Source: Mermis nigrescens
Lineage: Eukaryota > Nematoda > Enoplea > Mermithida > Mermithidae
Direction: 5' to 3'
NCBI GenBank assembly: GCA_036768485.1
Contig: JAVLUZ010000400.1
Coordinates: 1 to 64,000, forward strand
Length of the DNA stretch: 64,000 bases
In this document: positions 59,127 through 64,000 of the stretch, one piece after another
How positions within the stretch are numbered: the first letter of the stretch is position 1
Layout of the letters: each line of letters begins with the position of its first letter
The notes under the pieces: generated by a model
Told to the model about the DNA's origin: nothing
What the model saw: only the letters and a program-made list of their open reading frames with translations
The model's database searches: none
Position numbers and translations under genes: made by a program

Positions 59127-59590
59127 TTACCTATTTTTTCCCTTTTTTGTCATTATATCTCTACTAGTATTTATAGATTTCTGCATATAAACAGTTGGAT
59201 GCCTGCTAAAAATATTTGTTTTAAGCCTGATCTCATCTCTAGCATTTTGAGTTAAATCAATTACAAGGTAACCATGTGACTGAGAAGTAGCATCAGAATA
59301 AGCTTGTGGAAAATATTTAGCGTTGGCAGGATAGGGCTGTCTGGAAAGCATTTGTGCCTGTAGCTGATCAGCAGGGTGTTTGAATAAAACTATGTAATCA
59401 GAGTTGATGCGTGAAGTTCTCAGATAATCAAAGAAAACGTTTTGAACAATGTGTATAATGCTAATGTTTAAATGATGACAACTCCTTGTAAAAAGTTGCA
59501 CAATCTGGGCATTACCCTTGCTCTGTTGCATAAGATCATCGAGAATCAAAAGTTGAGGCCTATGACTAAACTGTTTTAGGTAATTAAAAT
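59127..59590 (-). pseudogene. A32-like packaging ATPase, C-terminal part
   Basis: Carries the Walker B region PQLLILDDLMQQS (59529-59560). Next come FTRSCHHLNISIIHIVQNVF (the helix-strand containing the sensor-type Gln/Asn), RINSDYIVLFKHPADQLQ and HGYLVIDLTQNARDEIRLKT. This order is typical of the FtsK/HerA-type genome-packaging ATPases of Polintons, adintoviruses and poxvirus-like viruses. The part is open from the hAT border at 59590 to the stop at 59127. It is cut from its N-terminal half by the hAT at 59591-60426. Confidence 0.85.
59583..59590. repeat. 8-bp target duplication ATTAAAAT, left
   Basis: Exact match to 60427-60434 on the other side of the hAT element. It lies in coding sequence of the ATPase. 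Confidence 0.9.
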
Positions 59591-60426
59591 TAGAGCTGTG
59601 CCGGGGCCGCCTTTTTTGCCGGGGCCGGGGCCAATAATAGCGTGCTTTACCATGCTTATAGTACGACCCTGCCCTACCCCTTATATGTACCTATGCATAT
59701 ATTCTTGCTTGTAGATGTGCACGTCAAGCGTTAATATTTGTTGGGATTACAAGATAAAACAGAACATGGGCATCGGGGATCTAGACCCCCAGAATTCTTA
59801 TTCTCCCCTTCCCAAAAAAAAAATCTGCTAGACCCCCCAGAATTTGATTTTCAGAATTTTTTTTGTTTTTCTGCGGTTTTTTGATGCTAATGGATAGCTC
59901 TCATTGAGAAACGCGAGAAAACTGTGTTTTTTTCGCTCTACCACATATTATCAGGCACTTTTTGACTTTGAAAAATTTTGGACCCCCTAGAATTTTTGAG
60001 CTGCCCATGTATGGATTTAACTCCTCTGACTTGGATGCGTTTCTCAATGTGCTTTACTTTGCACTTTTTTTAGGCTTATTATTCTATCTGTTCTGATAGA
60101 CGTAGCTGTCTGCTACCAAGCAAGCTGGAAATGTTCGTCTATATGAATTGCAATTTAAAATATGTCAATTTTGATTATTAACTAGAAGTTTGCACCAATC
60201 TGACATAGTGAAATAAAGATTTGAATTAGCAAGATCTGTGGTTTGCTTGAAATTGAGTTTGAAGGTAAATCTGCCCAAAACATTATCAAGTTTCTACATT
60301 ATAATCGACTCTAGCATTCGCCCCGGCCCCGGTGCCGGGGCCAGCCTGGCCCCGGCCCGGGGTCGGGGCCCCGGCGCTGGGGCCAGGGCCAGGCTGGAGC
60401 TGTGGGGCCGCCCTGGCACAGCTCTA
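59591..60426. mobile_element. hAT element interrupting the ATPase gene
   Basis: 836 bp, ends TAGAGCTGTGCCGGGGCC and GGCCGCCCTGGCACAGCTCTA. Next to each end are arrays of GGCCCCGG/CCGGGGCC units (59598-59640, 60318-60410). It contains a family A MITE copy (about 59768-60016) and no transposase. One terminus of the same family is also seen at 31211. Confidence 0.9.
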
Positions 60427-60594
60427 ATTAAAATCAGGAAGCCCTTCTATGAATAAAACATCATTTAATTTTTTATAAAGAGGCTGGTTTTCCATGAAGC
60501 ACCACCAAATCTTTTTGATTTCAGTATCAATCAGGCAAGCTCTATTCTCAATTAATCGCTTGACAAATGTTGTTTTACCTGACTTTGTTGGTCC
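60427..60594 (-). pseudogene. A32-like packaging ATPase, N-terminal part with Walker A
   Basis: Begins at a good 3' splice site (TTTGTTTGTTTCAG, minus strand) and reads the P-loop GPTKSGKTTFVKRLIENR, then Ile/Trp-rich sequence including WWCFMENQPLYKKL, up to the hAT border. The P-loop followed by an Asn-Arg-x-Cys stretch suits A32-type ATPases. Upstream coding exon(s) were not found, because TBP-like coding sequence occupies the opposite strand just beyond. Phase across the hAT insertion is intact, so the gene was whole when the element landed. Confidence 0.82.
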
Positions 60595-60760
60595 TGAAAC
60601 AAACAAAAAAAAATAAAATGTAAAATACAATACAATAAAAAATACAATAAAAAAATACAAAATACAATATAAAATACAAAATACATAAAATACAATCAAA
60701 GCAAAGACTGCACAATACAATTATTTGAGATTTCCAGGAATTGTATTTTGACTACCTCAG
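60595..60760. other. Intergenic or intron sequence between ATPase and TBP-like frame
   Basis: A-rich tract with many AAAATACAAT units (60601-60720) that forms the pyrimidine-rich intron end of the ATPase on the minus strand. The TBP-like acceptor ACTACCTCAG lies at 60751-60760 on the plus strand. Both genes thus have introns pointing into each other. Confidence 0.6.
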
Positions 60761-61141
60761 GCAATATTAGTGATTTTCGAATCGGGTAAAATTGTATGTG
60801 TTGGAGCTAAAACAGTGAAAGATGATGAAAGTGCTATAAAATCAGCCGTAGATGCATTAAATGCTAGAAGTGATGATTCAAAGGTGAAACCCCATATGTT
60901 TGCAGGTTTGGCAAATTTAGGGTTCCGCATTAATCTTTGCAAATTTTATGAGCTGGTGAAAAGAAAATGCATTTATGAAGTAGAACTGTTCCCTGGCTTA
61001 TTATACAAATTCAGAAATATAACATTTTTGCCGTTCACCAGCGAAAAATTGGTCCTTAAAGGTGCAAAACAGGAGCATGAGTTGCACAGAGCATATGAAA
61101 TAGTTTCAACAATGCTTGAGAAATGCAGATTAGATACATAA
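60761..61141 (+). CDS. TATA-binding-protein-like protein, partial (C-terminal two thirds)
   Basis: Plus-strand frame following acceptor CTACCTCAG, with no ATG at its start, so an upstream exon is needed. It matches the TBP saddle. VIFESGKIVCVGAK is the end of repeat 1. After a ~60-residue divergent middle come ELFPGLLYKF and SEKLVLKGAKQEHELHRAYE of repeat 2, ending EKCRLDT. Phenylalanines at three of the four DNA-kinking positions appear to be kept. The missing first exon would hold the fourth. Sequence is far from animal TBP, more like a viral or rapidly evolving paralogue. It sits head-to-head with the packaging ATPase between the inverted arms. Confidence 0.78.
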   Translation, partial: AILVIFESGKIVCVGAKTVKDDESAIKSAVDALNARSDDSKVKPHMFAGLANLGFRINLCKFYELVKRKCIYEVELFPGLLYKFRNITFLPFTSEKLVLKGAKQEHELHRAYEIVSTMLEKCRLDT

Positions 61142-61142
61142 T

Positions 61143-61378
61143 ATTTCAAACTTTACAAAAAATTTTCCAAATTTTACAAAAAATATTCTAAACTTTACAA
61201 GAAATATTCCAAATTTTACAAAAAAATTTCCAAACTTTACAAAAAATATTCCAAACTTTACAAAAAATATTCCTAATTTTACAACAACAAAAAATTTTTA
61301 AGCTCCACAAAAAATATTCCAAATTTTACAAAAAAAAGTTTTTTAGGCTTTACAAAAAATATTCCAAACTTTGCAAAT
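61143..61378. repeat. Short tandem repeat, right inner edge (TTTACAAAAAATATTCCAAAC)
   Basis: Mirror image of the array at 58252-58530, about eleven units. It starts right after the TBP-like stop codon. Confidence 0.85.
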
Positions 61379-61380
61379 TT

Positions 61381-61935
61381 TTAGATCAATACTAATGACA
61401 TGGATGAAGTTATGTTTTCATTAATTAATTTTGTGTGGAAGTTTGTTAAGTAAAACCTAGCTTCAGGGTTTGAAAATTTCCACAAGTTGAACAGCAGGCA
61501 AAGATTGCCCTTTTTCAGGCATTTTCTGATAAACTTTGAGAAGCTCAAAATTGCATGATAATTAAATTTGAGCAATGTTCGCCTATACTGGTTGCGTATA
61601 TTTGGGCAAAAATAACCCATAATGGCATCATTAGACAAGTACTGGTAAAAAATTAAGCACTGTAACAACAGTGTAAAAAAATCAGCATACTGTAGGTTGT
61701 GCGCTAAAATTTTGTACAAAGCATACCTACGTAAACCTAACGTACTTTGAAAATTTGAGCCAAATCTGCCCTCTAGTTCTTGAAATATAGTGCTATATGA
61801 GAAAGTGTAAAGTAAACTGGTGTACTGTAGGCTGCGCGCTGAAATTCCATATGTAGCATGCCTCGCCTATACACATCATATCCTAACAATTTGAACAAAA
61901 TCACAGCATTGGTTATTTAAATATGGTGCTATATG
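61381..61935. repeat. Right inverted arm, inner block
   Basis: Reverse complement of about 57700-58250 (for example GTACTGGTAAAAAATTAAGC and TGCCCTCTAGTTCTTGAAATA). Confidence 0.85.
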
Positions 61936-62957
61936 AGTGTCACGACTAAAAACTTTTGAGAAAAAATACAACTATTAACTTGAGTGACAATGTCAATTTG
62001 TATTTAATACACGCCAATTCAATTGTAAGTTTATAGAAACAATTGCCGACAACACAAAACAGCTAATCCGTAAAACGTAATAATCCAAACCTCAAATTCT
62101 TTTACGTCCACGAAAGTTTTCAAAAGTAGGCGGACTCCGAGCTTATCCTTAAGTTTTATCTTTTCTAGCCTTGGGTCTTGATGCTTTAACGTTGCATCAT
62201 TTGAACACTAGACAGGTGGAGTCTAAATGCAACGCATATGTTAACTTTGTTAGTGATATTATTAAAAGCATTCTTGAAAGAATTGAGGGCCATACAGTAG
62301 GTAGGAGTATGTATCAGTTTAATAGCTGAGAAATTACGGTGGGTATTCGCAAGGTAAAAATATGTCAGTTGGAACTTGGAAAATTAATATGTGTCTGATT
62401 TTTGGAGTTTAAATGGCTTTTCTAACGGAATTTTTGGTGTCATTTGGTTCTCGGGCAAAAGCAATTAGGGATTGAGTTTCAGCATATTTCTAATCGAGGT
62501 TCTATATGATTTCGATATGAGTTGAATATATTTGATATAATTCGTAGTGATATTTAACGATAAGTTTTATAGTTAGCAATGATTATGTTTTGGCTGTAAT
62601 GCATAATAAGGCTCATATTTATGTATGGTAAGTGGAACAAGAGTTTAATTCAACTATTTCTGGTTGGAATGGGTCTTTTACATTAAGGCTTGGGCAAAAA
62701 TAAGACAATAGTTTGTCATTACGATTGATAAGCTTTTGAAAATTAGGGAGAACGGAAGTTAATGTAATATATCAGGAATTGTCAAACACGATAAAAGAAT
62801 AAAAAGTTTCTAACGCGACTACAGTATAACTAAAGCTATTAAATTACGCTATTTCTATGATAAACTACGAATCGTTCGTAAAGAAACAAATTCTATTTAA
62901 ACACTGCACAAAAACTATCATCCAGATTAAATCATGATTATATCGTCATACGTGACA
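61936..62957. mobile_element. 1.0-kb insertion or junction in the right arm, TGTCACG ends
   Basis: Sequence unrelated to the arm lies between two copies of the same arm segment (61569-61935 and 62958-63324). It begins TGTCACGACTAAAA and ends CGTCATACGTGACA, so both ends read TGTCACG outward-in. A solo LTR (TG...CA) is possible, but flanking bases do not show a clean duplication. No coding. Confidence 0.5.
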
Positions 62958-64000
62958 GAGCAATGTTCGCCTATCTGATTGCGTATTTTTGGGCAAAATA
63001 ACCCATAATGGCATCATTAGACAAGTACTGGTAAAAAATTAAGCATTGTAACGACAGTGTAAAAAAAATCAGCATACTGTAGGTTGTGCGCTAAAATTTT
63101 GTACAAAGAATACCTACGTAAACCTAGCGTACTTTGAAAATTTGAGCCAAATCTGCCCTCTAGTCCTTGAAATATAGTGCTATATGAGAAAGTGTAAAGT
63201 AAACTGGTGTAATGTAGGCTGCGCGCTGAAATTCCATATGTAGCATGCCTTGCCTATATACATCATATCCTAACAATTTGAACAAAATCACAGCATTGGT
63301 CATTTAAATATGGTGCTATATGAGGAAGTGTAAAATAAAATCCGCATACTGTAGATCACGTGCTGTTAACAATAAGATGATACATGCCATATAAACCCAC
63401 CCTACTATGAAAATTTTATTCCAATCCGCCCTCTATTTCTAAGGTTATAGTACTATTTGAGCAAGTGTAAAGTAAATTGGTATACTGTAGGCTGCGCGCT
63501 AAAATTCTATGCATAGCATGCCTCGCCTCTATACATCATATCCTGAAAATCTGAACAAAATCCAAGCATTGGTTCTTGAAATATGCTGCTATATGATGAA
63601 GTGTAAACTAAAATCGGCATACTGTAGATTACATGCTGGTAACAATAGGATAACACATGCAACATAAACCCACCTTACTATGAAAATTTCAACCCAATCC
63701 GCCCTCTATTTCTGAAGTTATATCACTATTTGAGCAAGTGTAAAGTAATTTGGTATACTGTAGGCTGCGCGCTAAAATTCTATGCATAGCATGCCTCGCC
63801 TATATACATCATATCCTAGAAATCTGAACAAAATCCAGCCATTGGTTCCTGATTTACGTTCCTATATGAGGAAGTGTAAACTAAAATTGGCATACTGTAG
63901 ATTTCATGTTGATCACAATAAGATAACACATGCAACATAAACCCACCCTACTATGAAAATTTGAACCCAATCCGCCCTCTATTTCTAAAGTTATAGTACC
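62958..64000. repeat. Right inverted arm, outer block, running off the window
   Basis: About four ~272-bp units in reverse orientation to 56885-57980. CATTGGTT recurs near 63295, 63566 and 63840. The arm continues past the window edge, so the element's true right end is unknown. Confidence 0.85.

Overview
This window looks like AT-rich nuclear DNA from an invertebrate animal, most likely an arthropod. Genes appear as short exons separated by very long introns. Almost everything between them is transposon: hAT, PIF/Harbinger and Tc1/mariner-type elements and their MITEs, a LINE, a TRIM-like LTR pair, tRNA-derived SINEs, and long (AT)n tracts. There are no bacterial operons, rRNA genes or CRISPR arrays. 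The species cannot be named from the sequence alone.

Host genes. The clearest is a CHTOP (chromatin target of PRMT1) homologue on the minus strand. It has four phase-matched coding exons (37180-37098, 33840-33639, 27868-27714, 21101-20978) totalling 187 codons, with an AATAAA signal near 20817. Its ~16 kb span is filled with MITEs. A second, unrecognised minus-strand gene is inferred from exons at 11480-11393, 8048-7901 and 6951-6767, plus a weaker one near 12.4 kb. The last two exons match in phase.

Layout. 1-6.7 kb: degenerate repeats and MITEs. 6.7-12.5 kb: the unrecognised gene, a broken Harbinger transposase (8.4-10.1 kb) and a 515-bp TRIM-like element. 13.15-20.42 kb: a 7.27-kb palindromic element with TTA target duplications, 2.2-kb inverted arms and exon-like fragments in its spacer. 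20.8-37.2 kb: the CHTOP gene with its MITEs. 37-47 kb: repeats, an (AT)n tract split by a hAT-like element, hAT-like elements with GC-rich end repeats, and SINEs. 47.8-54.6 kb: a decayed LINE carrying a hAT, which itself carries a second hAT. 55.7-64 kb: a minisatellite, then a virus-like locus between very long inverted arms built of ~272-bp repeats.

The most interesting part is the core of that last locus (58.5-61.1 kb). It holds an A32-like DNA-packaging ATPase cut in two by a hAT element with an exact 8-bp duplication, a small pX-like peptide, and a divergent TATA-binding-protein-like reading frame on the opposite strand. I read it as a degraded Polinton/adintovirus-related element that has an unusual TBP-like gene. 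The right arm runs off the window, so its full extent and gene set are unknown.

A second theme is that six or more short repeat families that look unrelated share hAT hallmarks: CA...TG or TA...TA ends and 8-bp direct duplications, many of them exact.
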